A stretch of 64,000 nt of DNA, from NCBI GenBank assembly GCA_023205875.1, contig CP060764.1, positions 1 to 64,000 of the forward strand, written 5' to 3'. Of the stretch, positions 1 to 9,375 are shown in pieces. The translations under genes were made by a program, and so were the position numbers. Origin of the DNA: Chloropicon primus (taxonomy: Eukaryota; Chlorophyta; Chloropicophyceae; Chloropicales; Chloropicaceae). Position 1 is the first letter of the stretch; the number at the start of each line of letters is the position of its first letter. The notes beneath the pieces are model-generated. The model was given only the letters and a program-made list of their open reading frames with translations, was not told the origin of the DNA and searched no databases.

Positions 1-290
1 AAAGGCCTAAAGCCTAAAAGCCTAAGCCTGGGCCTAAGCCTAAGGCCTAAAGGCCTGAGGCCTAAAGGCCTGGGCCTAGGCCTAAAGCCTAAGCCTAGGC
101 CTGGGCCTAAAACCTAAAACCTACCAAGGCCTAAGGCCTGGGCCTAAAGGCCTAAAACCTAAAACCTAAAACCTAAAACCTAAAACCTAAAACCTAAAAC
201 CTAAAACCTAAAACCTAAAACCTAAAACCTAAAACCTAAACCTAAACCTAAAACCTAAAACCTAAACATAACAACCTAACAGCCTAACAA
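1..290. repeat. Telomere-type array, C-rich strand
   Basis: From about 157 to 265 the sequence is a nearly perfect run of the 7-base unit CCTAAAA (G-strand TTTTAGG). Positions 1-156 hold degenerate relatives such as GGCCTAAAG and GCCTAAG. The C-rich strand reads 5' to 3' inward, as expected at a left chromosome end. It is inferred to be telomeric or telomere-adjacent. The outer part being more degenerate than the inner part is unusual, since terminal repeats are normally the purest. Confidence 0.85.
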
Positions 291-310
291 ACCTACAATC
301 CTAAACCTAA

Positions 311-805
311 GGAAGGACGACCTGGCCAAGGAAAGGAGCCGGAGAACAAAAGAAGCCTAAGAGAAAGACACCGTCGCATCATCCAACCTTTCCGTGGTGC
401 CTCCGAGTCACCGCGTTTCCTAAAGCCTTGGGAGTCCGAAAACCTAACGCCTAAAAGGCCCTCTCGTGGGTCCGAAGTGCCTTGAGTAGGGTTTACCCGA
501 GGAAGGAAGGAAGGACGACCTGGCCAAGGAAAGGAGCCGGAGAACAAAAGAAGCCTAAGAGAAAGACACCATTGCATCATCCAAGCTTTCCGTGGTGCCT
601 CCGAGTCACCGCATTTCCTAAAGCCTTGGGAGTCCCAAAACCTAACGCCTAAAAGGCCCTCTCGTGGGTCCGAAGTGCCTTGAGTAGGGTTTGCCCGAGG
701 AAGAAAGGAAGGAAGTCCTGGCCAAGGAAAGGAGCCGGAGAACAAAAGAAGCCTAGGAGAAAGACACCGCCGCATCATCCAACCTTTCCGTGGTGCCTCC
801 AAGCC
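311..805. repeat. Subtelomeric 198-bp tandem repeat, about 2.5 copies
   Basis: The landmark CCTGGCCAAGG recurs at 321, 519 and 717, exactly 198 bases apart. Each unit contains CGTGGTGCCTCC, AAAACCTAACGCCTAAAAGG and TCGTGGGTCCGAAGTGCC. The third copy stops near 805. Because 198 is divisible by 3, one minus-strand frame stays open across the array, but I see no sign that it codes. The units contain telomere-like CCTAAAA fragments, so they may derive from degenerate telomere sequence. Confidence 0.9.
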
Positions 806-1483
806 TAAACCGCATGTTTTCCTTCTGGTATAAGTTTTAAGTGTGATCTTGGTTTTAGTCGGCCATAAACCAGGTCGCATAAGACGACGGATTCCAGCAG
901 AAGAGTGGATCAGGGTAAGGTTTACGATTGAAACTCTTTATTGTCAGGTGCCCTAGATTGCACTCCACCCGGAACAAGTCTCTTCATCACGGACTCCATT
1001 CACACAACATCATCATCATCCATGGAGGGCTGTGGTTTGGGTTTTAGTGGTCCGACAGATGGACCTCTACAGGTTCAAGGACGACGGGAAGATACACCAT
1101 ATTACAAGAGTATCCAAATATAAAATACAAACGCCTTCTGACAAAGTTTAATAGCCATCGGACACGAACTGGATCCGTCACTACACTATTCGTACCAAAA
1201 AATAGGCCCCAAAATGGACAATAATGCAACAGAATCATATCATACACATCTACATTACACAATCAAGTCAGCATGAACCAAACCAAGAGGATCCAATCCA
1301 CGAACAACTACCCACAATCATCTCTACTTGCCTTCTCTCCTCTCCCACTCTCCTGCATTGCCCCAAGAACACCTCTCCTCTCCCACCCCTCGACGCCGGT
1401 GCCCGAACCCGAGCACATCATCTGGATTGAGAGATCTTGCTGGGGATCTTCGGTTTTTGTGGCTGTGAGATCATCGGGCGACG
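806..1483. other. Gene-free interval upstream of the SDR-CIA30 gene
   Basis: Only short, low-information reading frames occur here. This is the junction between subtelomere and unique sequence, and it presumably includes the promoter and 5' UTR of the gene at 1484. I see no repeat, RNA gene or recognisable protein. Confidence 0.6.
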
Positions 1484-3458
1484 ATGGCGACGGTGGCGGT
1501 GAGGAAGCAGGGCGCCAGGCCCGCGCGAGGAGTCCAGAGGGCGGCCACTCGCCCTACCCGGTGCCCCAGGGCCTCTCGAGGGAGGCTCGCCGTGGTGGTG
1601 GCCAGCAAGGTCAAGGGCGAGGAGGACAAGGAGGCCGAGGACTCCTCGAGATCGAGGTCGAGGTCGAGGAAGTGGAACGTGAGTCGGTTCGCCAAGCAGC
1701 TTCTTTTCTTTAGGACGGGCGGCGTGGTCGGGGGGACCGTGAGGGTCGTCACCTTCCCCTTCCGCCTGGCGAAGAGAATGCTCGGCAGGGGGGCCTCCCC
1801 GTCGGCGGATGGCCTCGTGGAGGTCCTGCTGGACCACACGAGAACGAGAACCTCCGAGGAGGGGGAGGACCTCGTGGTGATGGTGGCGGGGGCGACGGGA
1901 GGGGTGGGCAAGCGCTGCGTGACCAAGCTGCTTTCCCTCGGCCGGAGGGTCAGGGTCCTGGTGAGGGACGCGGACAAGGCCAGGGAGCTCTTCAGGGGCG
2001 CCGGGGACCTGGCCGCACCGGGGGCCAAGCTGGAGCTCTGCGCGGCGGACATCACCCAGCCACAGACCCTGCAGCCCTCCATGTTCCAGGACGTGGGGAC
2101 CGTGATGTGTACCACGGCGTGCAAGGTCGCGCCCAAGGAGGGGGACACCGACAAGAGGGACAAGTACTACCAGGGCATCAAGTTCTTCGACCCCGAGATC
2201 GTGGGGGACACGCCGGAGGTCGTCGACTTTGAGGGCGTGAAGAACCTGGTGGACGCCTTCAAGGAGAAACGGCGTGAGCACCATGAGCAAGGAGAAGAGG
2301 TGGCTGGCCAAGAACAAGTCGGGCGGGGAGGGCGTGGACTTGCTTTCCCTCCCCCAGCTGGCTTGGGGGTCTCTGGACGACGTGGTGATGGGCGGCGTCA
2401 GCGAGAGCTCCATGGAGGCGTCCGGGGAGAACGTGGTGTTCAAGGGCATCGTGAGGACGGAGAACAACGGGGGGTTCGCGTCCATGAGGACGAGGAACGT
2501 GGACCCCGCGCTGGACCTCTCCGGGGAGGCTGGCATAACCCTCAGGGTGAGGGGGAACGGCATGAGATTCAAGTTTCTCGTGAGGACGGAGACCGGGTTC
2601 GATGCCGTGGCGTACGCGTCCTCCTTCGACACGAAAGACGGCGAGTGGCAGGAGATCGACCTGCCTTTCAAGGACTTCATTCCTGTGTTCCGGGCGAAGA
2701 CCGTGACTGGCGACGAGGCGAAGCCCCTCAACACCAAGAACATCGTCAGCATGCAGGTCATGCTGAGCAAGTTCGAGTACGACGGGGCCCTCAACCCGAG
2801 CTTCCGGGCTGGGGAGTTCGAGCTTCCCATCGCGGGCCTCAGAACGTACCGAGGCTCCGCCAGAGCGGGCGGCGAGGAAGAGGAGGAGGAGGAGGAGGAG
2901 GAGAGGCCTCGGTTTGTGTACGTCAGCAGCGCGGGGGTCACGCGTCCCAACAGGCCGGGCATCGACGTGGAGGTCGAGCCGCCCGCCGTGAAGCTGAACG
3001 ACGCCCTCGGCGGCATCTTGACCTACAAGCTCAAGGGGGAGGACTACATCCGGGAGAGCGGGCTGAGCTACTGCGTGGTCAGGCCGTGCGCCCTGACGGA
3101 GGAGCCGGAGGGCGCAGAGATCGTCGTGGAGCAAGGGGACACGATCAGGGGCAAGATCAGCAGGGAGGACGTCGCGTCTCTGATGTGCTCCATGGTGCTG
3201 GAGAAGTTTGACCAGGTCAAGGACGTGACGTTCGAGGTCACTTCCACCCAGCCCTTCAGCGAGCCTTACGTGCAGGGGGAGGGGCACCAGCCCAGGACGG
3301 GGTCGGACTGGAAGGCGATTCTGGACAAGGCAAACGTGAGGAGAGGCGTTACGGGCAAGACCATCAATGGCAAGTACACGGGAAACGTGCCGGAACAAGA
3401 GACCCTCGCCGGGACTGGGGCGGAAAGGCCCCTCACGGACGCCTGGTACTCGTGGTGA
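1484..3458 (+). CDS. Plastid SDR-type NAD(P)-binding protein fused to a CIA30 domain (At4g18810-like)
   Basis: The N-terminus is Ala/Arg/Ser-rich and looks like a plastid transit peptide. An atypical short-chain dehydrogenase Rossmann fold follows (VMVAGATGGVGKRC near residue 131). A CIA30-type domain (WGSLDDVVMGGVSESS) comes next, followed by the returning SDR half (FVYVSSAGVTRPNRPG, LTYKLKGEDYIRESGL, VVRPCALTEEPEGAE). This order matches the plant At4g18810 family as I remember it, whose exact reaction is not known to me. The reading frame changes between the SDR and CIA30 parts. A 58-nt intron at 2300-2357, ending in a strong pyrimidine tract and CAG, restores the frame and keeps both conserved blocks, although its GTGGCT donor is weak. 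The end is the TGA at 3456-3458. Confidence 0.85.
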
Positions 3459-3467
3459 GAAGCTAAT

Positions 3468-4072
3468 TCATTTTTTTTCCTTTTCAAGCGAGTCGTCGTC
3501 GTCGGTTGTCGCGCGTTTTATCGTGTCTTCTTCGCTCCGCCGAGGCCCCGCCGCCGTGGCGTGCTGGTGGTACACCTTCCCCATTTCCCTGTAGTCCACT
3601 GTGAGCTCGGTTCCCTGGCGGATCGTGTCCTTGGCCACGTAAGTGTTGAAGCCGTTCTCCTCCGCGCACTCGACGAATTGGATGTTGGGCCTATCGCTGT
3701 GGTTCAAGTACCAGGAGACATCCAGGGTATTTGTTCCCGTGGCGTTCACTCCGTAGAGCAGGTCCCCCGATGCCGTCGTGGCCTCCCTCTCCATTCCAGT
3801 TCGGTTGCACTCCTCGGTGAGAGGGGCGAAGAAGCTCTTGATGAGTTCGAGCACTGCGGTCGACCCCGCCCTCCTGGAGACCTCCCGCACCTCCGTCTCA
3901 GTGAGCGTCACCATGGTTTCCCTCCTGAGGAGTCCCTCGTTGCAGGACGTGAATGGATTGGTCCCCTTGGGTATGTCCCTGATGGCGATGACACCCACCC
4001 CCTCGATGTCGCTCACCCCGAGCTTCACGTACACCTCCGAGCCCAGCCACCTCACCAGTTCCCTCTTCCATA
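3468..4072 (-). CDS. SET-domain protein, 5' end unresolved
   Basis: This exon encodes a compact SET domain, found in protein-lysine methyltransferases. The motifs are GVGVIAIRDIPKGTNPF (start of SET), SWYLNHSDRPNIQFVE (the NHS block of the cofactor site) and TELTVDYREMG (the catalytic-tyrosine segment). There are no obvious pre- or post-SET cysteines, so histones are not necessarily the substrate. The exon begins after a polypyrimidine tract and CTGCAG acceptor at 4073-4074. The frame has no Met before that point, so an upstream exon is needed. Only about 135 bp separate the acceptor from Fanzor copy 1, and I find no initiating ATG in frame there. The gene may have lost or rearranged its first exon when the element inserted. 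The C-terminus is Asp/Lys-rich. Confidence 0.7.
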
Positions 4073-4209
4073 CTGCAGAACAACAAGAAGAAGAACAACA
4101 AGAAGAAGAATCCTTGTCCTTTGGTGACGCAGATGGTGAAGCAGATGGTGCTGTGGTGCTGGGTTTGTTTTTTCCTGGGGGTTCCGTTGAGCCCAGGAGG
4201 GGTGTTGTA

Positions 4210-4488
4210 GTGTTCAGACATCAGATCAAAACAGCACACAGAAAAGTCACGAAAGGACGGTAGGGAAATCACAGTCAATACTGGAAGCACAAAGGCAAGT
4301 TCTCCTTTCCACTGAAGAGGCCGGCCCCTACTTACCTGTTAGTTTTCTGCAAAGGTCGTTTCACCGAGTTTGTAAGTTTCTCGGCAGGGTAATTCAGCCC
4401 TACCACGACCATTCCACCGTACATGAACGAATACTTCCGCCCACGCACGGCAGCCCGTACTAACAAACGTATGTGCAACCCTGAGGAG
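4210..4488 (-). ncRNA. Candidate omega-RNA / 3' guide-RNA region of Fanzor copy 1
   Basis: These 279 bases lie between the Fanzor stop codon and the element end. Compared by eye with the 288 bases of copy 2, they differ only by two small deletions (5 and 4 nt), with no substitutions. The region folds into the same hairpins as copy 2 and carries the same CAG/GTAAGT splice-donor consensus. TnpB and Fanzor guide RNAs are known to come from the element 3' end. Assigning this stretch as the guide RNA is inference. Confidence 0.45.
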
Positions 4489-6081
4489 TTACACACTTTT
4501 TGGTTGACGCAAGTGCTTCAGGAGGACGTTGCGTGCCCCGTTCACATCCCGACCGCACTTGAAGCCACACTTCTGGCACTTGTACACCTCTGCTCCACCC
4601 AGGTTCTTCTTGATGTGTCCGCACCTGCCACAGGTCTTGGAGGTGTACTCCTCCGTCACGATCGCCAGCTCACTGCCGTGCAAGAGCACCTTGGAAGCCA
4701 AGAACGTTCTGAACGCATAGTGCCTCAACGTCAAGAGCGTGCGAGCCGTCTTCTTCCTGATCACTCGGCGTCTCCCGTTGTTGTTCTTCTTCACCATGTC
4801 TTGGGACTTGAACTCCGGGAGGAGGATTGTGTCGAACCTCCTGCATAGATCGTTGGCTACCTTTTTGTGAAGCTCGTTCGTCAGACCTCGAAGTTTCTCC
4901 ATGCAGGCGTATTGCTGTCTCTTCAAGTCGCGGCGGTCGAGGTAAGGGAGCTTCACCTTGGGATCTTCGCGCTCGGAAATGATCTCATCAATCCTCCGGC
5001 AGAGGTGGAACAGCCTCGCGAAGCCTCGCTCGCCCGTGGCATACTCCCCGACGCCTTCTTGCGGCGAGTACGACGTCTGAAAGGTCCTGACTCCCGGATC
5101 CAGGGCGACAACCTTCCGCTTGTTCTCAGGCTTCAGGGGTGGCAGGCGATCCCATGGCGTCGCGATGGGAATGTGCATGTGGAACTGCCCAAGGCGATTT
5201 CTTGTGATCTTCACGGCACCCTCGATCTTGCCCCCGGGGATCTCCTCCGTCAAGTACAGGGGCCCGCCGGCCATCTTCTTCTTGAACACCTCCAGCTTGG
5301 TCCACTTGCGTCGTTTGTTGTGCTTGGTGTCATCCTTGTGCCTCGTGTTTGGCCTTTCGATCGTCTCCACGTTCTTTAACTCTCTTGCATCAATTTCAAT
5401 GGTCCAAGAACTCGGTTGCTGACGTTGACGATACTTGAGAACGAAGCGGTGCCCCTTCTCCTCGCCGCGCTCCTTCATCGCTTCCTGCTTCGCGATGTTC
5501 GAATCCCATGCCTTGATGAGACTTCGCACGGCAGCTTGTCTGATGGCACAGGGGGTATCCTTCAGCCAAGGATGCTTCTGATTTACAAAGGCCCCGCTAA
5601 CGTAGTCCCGGTCCTTGGCCACTTCGGTGCGAAAAGCTCTGCCTCCAATTTGGCTCTCGAGTCTCTTCTCTCTGGCCGCGAAAAGCTCTGCCTCCTGTTT
5701 TGTCCATGGCCGTGGAGAGCATTGGATTTCTTTCAGCTCTTTCTTCAGGCCCTCAAAGACCTCAGGGCCTCGAGGTTTGGCCGTCACAAATCTGTCCAGC
5801 AGGACGGTCCAAACCAGCGGAAAACGCTCCTTCTTGACCGCCTCCAAACACTTGTTGTATGTGAAACGCGCAGCTCCCATCCAGTTGCAAAGGCACTTCG
5901 CCTGCTCAGGGTTCAAGCGCATCCTCAGCTTCCTCGTCCGTATCACCGTTCGCTCCGACAATACCTTGGAGGTCTTCAGTTTCTGCCCCTCTTCCTTTTG
6001 GCGGGCGGCTGCAATGTCTCGACGGATACCACAAGATCTTCTGGAAGGTTCAAGCACGACCTCCATCCCGTCTTCGGACAC
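4489..6081 (-). CDS. Fanzor RNA-guided nuclease (TnpB-like), copy 1
   Basis: This is an uninterrupted 530-codon frame. An N-terminal segment typical of TnpB/Fanzor (RKLRMRLNPEQAKCLCNWMG, then ARFTYNKCLEA) is followed by a RuvC nuclease split around a zinc ribbon. RuvC-I is VVALDPGVRTF (D328), RuvC-II is ILLPEF (E423) and RuvC-III is CGRDVNGARNVLL (D512). The zinc ribbon uses C484, C487, C502 and C505 (TCGRCG, YKCQKCG). All three acidic residues and four cysteines are present, so the enzyme looks catalytically whole. It differs from copy 2 at about 17 positions (roughly 97% identity). Fanzors are known to be RNA-guided DNA endonucleases encoded in eukaryotic transposons. The N-terminal reading frame just upstream may be part of the same protein. 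Confidence 0.93.
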   Translation of the reverse strand: MSEDGMEVVLEPSRRSCGIRRDIAAARQKEEGQKLKTSKVLSERTVIRTRKLRMRLNPEQAKCLCNWMGAARFTYNKCLEAVKKERFPLVWTVLLDRFVTAKPRGPEVFEGLKKELKEIQCSPRPWTKQEAELFAAREKRLESQIGGRAFRTEVAKDRDYVSGAFVNQKHPWLKDTPCAIRQAAVRSLIKAWDSNIAKQEAMKERGEEKGHRFVLKYRQRQQPSSWTIEIDARELKNVETIERPNTRHKDDTKHNKRRKWTKLEVFKKKMAGGPLYLTEEIPGGKIEGAVKITRNRLGQFHMHIPIATPWDRLPPLKPENKRKVVALDPGVRTFQTSYSPQEGVGEYATGERGFARLFHLCRRIDEIISEREDPKVKLPYLDRRDLKRQQYACMEKLRGLTNELHKKVANDLCRRFDTILLPEFKSQDMVKKNNNGRRRVIRKKTARTLLTLRHYAFRTFLASKVLLHGSELAIVTEEYTSKTCGRCGHIKKNLGGAEVYKCQKCGFKCGRDVNGARNVLLKHLRQPKSV

Positions 6082-6649
6082 TTTACCTCTTCAAGTTCTC
6101 TCTTCATCGATGAGAACCAGGTCTTCTTCACGCTGTCGCCCGCCAAGCCACCCGGCTGCTTCCTGCTTTCTTCCCCTCTTGTTCTTCTTCTTCTTACCCT
6201 TCTTCTTGTTCTTCTTCTTGCCCTTCTTGCGAGGCTTCTTGCGAGGCTTGCCTGACGAGCTCGAACTCTCACCGCAGAGGAAGCCGCCTCCGGCGGCTTC
6301 CCTTACCCGCTTCCCCCGCTTCTTGCGAGGCGTGCTCGAACCCTCCTCGAAAGCAGAGGCGGGGTCGTCCAGCAGCTTCTCCTTCCGCCCCCCGCTTCTT
6401 GCGAGGCGTGCTCGAACCCTCACCCGCAGAGGCGGGGTCGTCCGCGATAGGAAGCATGCACTTCTCGTAGAGCCACTTCAACGCCTGATTCCAGAACCGA
6501 CGTAACGGCCGCTCCGTCGTCGGAGACTCCTGCCCCGACTTCGAAGCGCCCTGAGCATGACTCTCGCCAGAGTGCGACCTCCTTGTGGAACTCGTCGAGC
6601 CACTCCCCTGCTTCTCCTTTTTCTTACGGCGCTTCCCTGATCGCGCCAT
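5976..6649 (-). pseudogene. N-terminal Lys/Ser-rich ORF of Fanzor copy 1, frame-broken
   Basis: This is the counterpart of the intact 226-codon frame in copy 2. Here the same protein is spread over three frames: 6649 to 6269, then within 6423-6091, then 6272-5976. That implies at least two frame-shifting indels. It starts MARSGKRRKKKEKQ and carries repeated blocks of DDPASA, GSSTPRKKRG and RKKPRKKGKKKNKK, resembling multiple nuclear-localisation signals. The last 35 or so codons overlap the start of the nuclease frame. The frame relation at that junction is the same as in copy 2. Confidence 0.6.
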
Positions 6650-6816
6650 GACGGTTATTAGGGTTTCACTCGCTGCCCTCCTCGTAACTCCTCGTAACTA
6701 TAGATTTGCCTTGTCCAGCAAGTGAGAACACGAAAAAAACATTTTGTGGGTTGTCCTTTGGGTGTGACCAAACTGGTATACACTGGAATCCCACCAACAG
6801 GGGAAAACCTCCAACA

Positions 6817-7021
6817 AGGGGAACGAACGAACACAAGAACACCAGACGACGACGACGACGACGACGACGAGGAGGAGGACGAGGACGAGGACGAGGAGGA
6901 CAACAAGAACATACAACCGGACTGGAGGATAACACACACACACACACACACACACACCACATAGAGATAGATAGATAGATAGAACAACGAGGAGTTTTGT
7001 GTGTTTGTGTGTTGATGGAAC
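6817..7021. repeat. Low-complexity flank between Fanzor copy 1 and POLD4
   Basis: A (GAC)n/(GAG)n stretch at 6845-6905 is followed by (AC)n at 6932-6958 and (GATA)n at 6964-6981. It lies directly between the element end and the POLD4 start codon, so it is also the only room left for the POLD4 promoter. Confidence 0.8.
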
Positions 7022-7426
7022 ATGATGTTGGGTCAGGAAAGGTTGAGACTCAAGCATGAGAAGAAGACGGAGGCGAGGATAAACACAAACACAACGCAAC
7101 AAAACAAACATCACCAACAACAACAGCAACAGGAACAACATCACCAACAACAGCATCAGCATCAGCAACAGCATCAGCAACAGCAGGAGCATCCTCCTTG
7201 TGGGTACGAGCCCGAGGACGAGAGCCTGGACCGGGAGGAGCGTCTCCTTCGGTCGTTCGACCTGAACTCGCGGTTCGGTCCATGCACGGGGTTGTCCAGG
7301 ATGGAGAGGTGGGAGAGGGCCAAGGGACTCGGACTCGAACCACCGGAGGAGGTCAAGAGTACCATACTCGGACTGCTGGAGGGGGGGAAGAGGGGGAGCA
7401 AGGGCCTGTGGGAGGGAAGGGTCTGA
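7022..7426 (+). CDS. POLD4: DNA polymerase delta subunit 4 (p12)
   Basis: The 134-residue product ends with the conserved POLD4 block LRSFDLNSRFGPCTGLSRME, then RWERAKGLGLEPPEEV. This aligns with the human p12 pattern of FDL, YGPC, GITRLxRWxRA and GLEPPxEV. POLD4 is the small accessory subunit that stabilises DNA polymerase delta in the nucleus. The N-terminal half is a Gln/His-rich tract (about residues 25-56) that looks species-specific. I see no clear PCNA-binding box. There is no intron. The gene starts only about 205 bp from the end of Fanzor copy 1, and two adjacent ATG codons open the frame. Confidence 0.88.
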   Translation: MMLGQERLRLKHEKKTEARINTNTTQQNKHHQQQQQQEQHHQQQHQHQQQHQQQQEHPPCGYEPEDESLDREERLLRSFDLNSRFGPCTGLSRMERWERAKGLGLEPPEEVKSTILGLLEGGKRGSKGLWEGRV

Positions 7427-7743
7427 CTGAACGGATGGACTGGGACACCACGCACCGCACGCGTCACTTGATGGACTTGAGGGAGGCTTGGAGACCTGCG
7501 CAATGCCTCGAGGGCGTCTCGTTGGATTGCTAACAAGCACGAGGTTTTTGGAATAATGTTTTTGTTAAAAAATCACTTATGTCGTTGTTGTCTCGTCAAC
7601 CTAGCGTAACGCCCTTGCTGGGTATCGAGCCAGCAGTAATTTAGTCGTCGTCGGTCGCTCGGTCCTCTCCTTCTACTATTGTACAGTGTCACTTGCTTGG
7701 TGTCCCTCTCCTGTTGTTTGTCATCGATTCGATCGGCCGTCGC
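7427..7743. other. Convergent 3' interval between POLD4 and COX15
   Basis: Only 3' flanks and short frames are visible. I see no repeat and no structured element. Confidence 0.5.
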
Positions 7744-9375
7744 TCACGCCACGGTCCTCCCCAGCACCGCTTGCGCCCCCCGCGAAGCGGCTTGCGCTGC
7801 CTTGAGGGGTCTGGTGCAGTATATGGAGGCCAAGGCGACCGACATGAGGGTCAAGGCGCCCGCTTGGTGGGCGCTGCCCAGGTGAACGGGCACGTAATTC
7901 AGCAAAGTCGTGATCCCGAGGCCCACCTGGCACCAGGCCATCCCGCAGAGAACTTTGAGCAAGGTCGCCGAGTGGTTCGGCAAAGGGCTTCTCCTGTGGA
8001 TCAGGAAGAGCGAGGTGGACGCCAGGAGGGTGGTCACCGCGAGGACGCGGTGGTGGAACTGCACGGCGCACGTGTTCTCGAACGTGTTCGCGAGAATCCT
8101 GGAAACTCGGTCGGCCGGGTCAAGGCCAGCCCAGTCGCCCCAGTCGCCCCCCTCGTGCCCCCAGTAGTCCGTGGGAAAGACCCTCCCGGGGTCTCCCATC
8201 AGAGGGAACGTGTTGTAGGCGTGTCCCGCGTCAAGGCCCGCGACGAAGGCGCCGCTGACGGCCGTGAGGGAGACCAGAACGGCGTACAGACCCAAGTGCC
8301 TCCCGAGCCTCCTTCCTCCCGAGATGACCCCGGAGCCCGCCGCGTGGAGCTCCTGGGCCAGCTGCATGGGGGTCTTCGGCATGAGGACTGAGAGGGTCGT
8401 CCACAGAAGCCCGGAGTAGATGACAAAGGCCGAGGTGAGGTGGGCCGCGAGCCTGTAGGGCGAGACCCTGGGCACGTCGTACTGGTACTCCGTGGGTTCC
8501 TTCAGCCCGCTCTTGACCATCCACCAACCCACCAGACCCTGGCCGCCCCCCATGAGCATCAGGAGCCCAAGCCTCCTGGTGAGCGGGGCCGAGAGCTTCC
8601 GCGTTGCAGCAAAGTACGCGAACGGCAGGCCGAACACGAGTCCGAGCACCCTCCCCCACATCCTGTGCCCGTACTCCATCCAATAGATGAACTTGAACTC
8701 CTCGAGGGACATGCCCAAGTTCACCTTCTTGAACTCCGGACTCTGCTTGTACTTTGCGAATTCCTTGACCCAGTCCTCGTGATTGAGCGGCGGCCTCTCC
8801 CCAGCGAACTTCCACTCCGTCATGCTCAAGCCACTCCGCGTGAGCCTCGTGATCCCGCCGAGGACCACCATGGAGAACACCCAAGCGCTGCAGAGACCGA
8901 GCCAACCCCCAACCCACTTCCTGCTCGTGGAGCTCATCCCGCGCGTCAAGCCGCTCTCGACACTCGCCTCGCTCATTGTCCCGAACGACCGCCGCCAAGG
9001 ATGCCAACCAGGACGAGGATGAGGACGAGGACTCAACCTCAACGCGTTCGCCGGCAACCCCTTCCCCTTCGAGGATGAGGATGAGGACGCCTTGGTCAAG
9101 GAGAAGAATCCTCGCGTCCACTTGGGCGCCGCTCGAGCGCTCGATGCCGCGGACGGTCCCCCGCATTGCCTCAGTCCAAGGGACACACCCCTCCTGCGGT
9201 TGGCGTGTTCGGTCGCCATCCTCCGTGCCAAAGTCGTCGTCCTCGGTGCCGTCTTCGCCATGAAGGGAAGGGAGGGGAGTAAGGTTACCTTGGCCTGCGT
9301 CCCCTCGGCCCTCCCCATCCCCAGGACGCCCCGCCGCAAAACCTGCGACACGAGGGCCGTCACCGCCATCGCCAT
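7744..9375 (-). CDS. COX15: Heme A synthase COX15, mitochondrial
   Basis: COX15 oxidises heme O to heme A for cytochrome c oxidase in the inner mitochondrial membrane. The 543-residue frame has the family hallmarks LGGITRLTRSGLSMTEWKF, then EFKFIYWMEYGHRMWGR with a heme-ligand histidine. Later blocks include AGLDAGHAYNTFPLMG and VQFHHRVLA. About eight hydrophobic segments span residues 150 to 530. The first 130 or so residues are Arg/Ser/Ala-rich and would act as a mitochondrial presequence, longer than usual. Internal Met codons make the exact start uncertain. No intron is needed. Confidence 0.95.
   Translation of the reverse strand: MAMAVTALVSQVLRRGVLGMGRAEGTQAKVTLLPSLPFMAKTAPRTTTLARRMATEHANRRRGVSLGLRQCGGPSAASSARAAPKWTRGFFSLTKASSSSSSKGKGLPANALRLSPRPHPRPGWHPWRRSFGTMSEASVESGLTRGMSSTSRKWVGGWLGLCSAWVFSMVVLGGITRLTRSGLSMTEWKFAGERPPLNHEDWVKEFAKYKQSPEFKKVNLGMSLEEFKFIYWMEYGHRMWGRVLGLVFGLPFAYFAATRKLSAPLTRRLGLLMLMGGGQGLVGWWMVKSGLKEPTEYQYDVPRVSPYRLAAHLTSAFVIYSGLLWTTLSVLMPKTPMQLAQELHAAGSGVISGGRRLGRHLGLYAVLVSLTAVSGAFVAGLDAGHAYNTFPLMGDPGRVFPTDYWGHEGGDWGDWAGLDPADRVSRILANTFENTCAVQFHHRVLAVTTLLASTSLFLIHRRSPLPNHSATLLKVLCGMAWCQVGLGITTLLNYVPVHLGSAHQAGALTLMSVALASIYCTRPLKAAQAASRGAQAVLGRTVA

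Larger units (their letters stand above)
4210..6816 (-). mobile_element. Fanzor (TnpB-like) element, copy 1, 2607 bp
   Basis: Comparison with the second copy at 24530-27151 defines the ends. Read on the minus strand, the element begins TGTTGGAGGTTTTCCCC and ends GATGTCTGAACAC, and similarity stops abruptly outside these points. It contains a Lys/Ser-rich 5' reading frame, the 530-codon Fanzor nuclease gene and a 279-bp 3' noncoding region. No transposase gene, no extended terminal inverted repeat and no clear target-site duplication are visible. IS607-like or trans mobilisation is therefore possible but unproven. It lies about 4 kb from the telomere, in inverse orientation to copy 2. Confidence 0.88.

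Noticed and set aside
293-880. A 195-codon minus-strand reading frame with internal repeats
   Set aside because: It is produced by the 198-bp subtelomeric repeat, whose period is divisible by 3. The repeat, not the protein, explains it.
1418-3016. Long minus-strand frame opposite the SDR-CIA30 gene
   Set aside because: It is a GC-rich shadow of the real gene with no family features. The plus strand carries the conserved motifs.
4210-6816. Idea that the Fanzor element is itself an introner (GT...AG ends)
   Set aside because: Copy 1 could read GT...AG with one flanking base pair, but copy 2 does not end in AG. The ends therefore do not support a spliceable whole-element intron.
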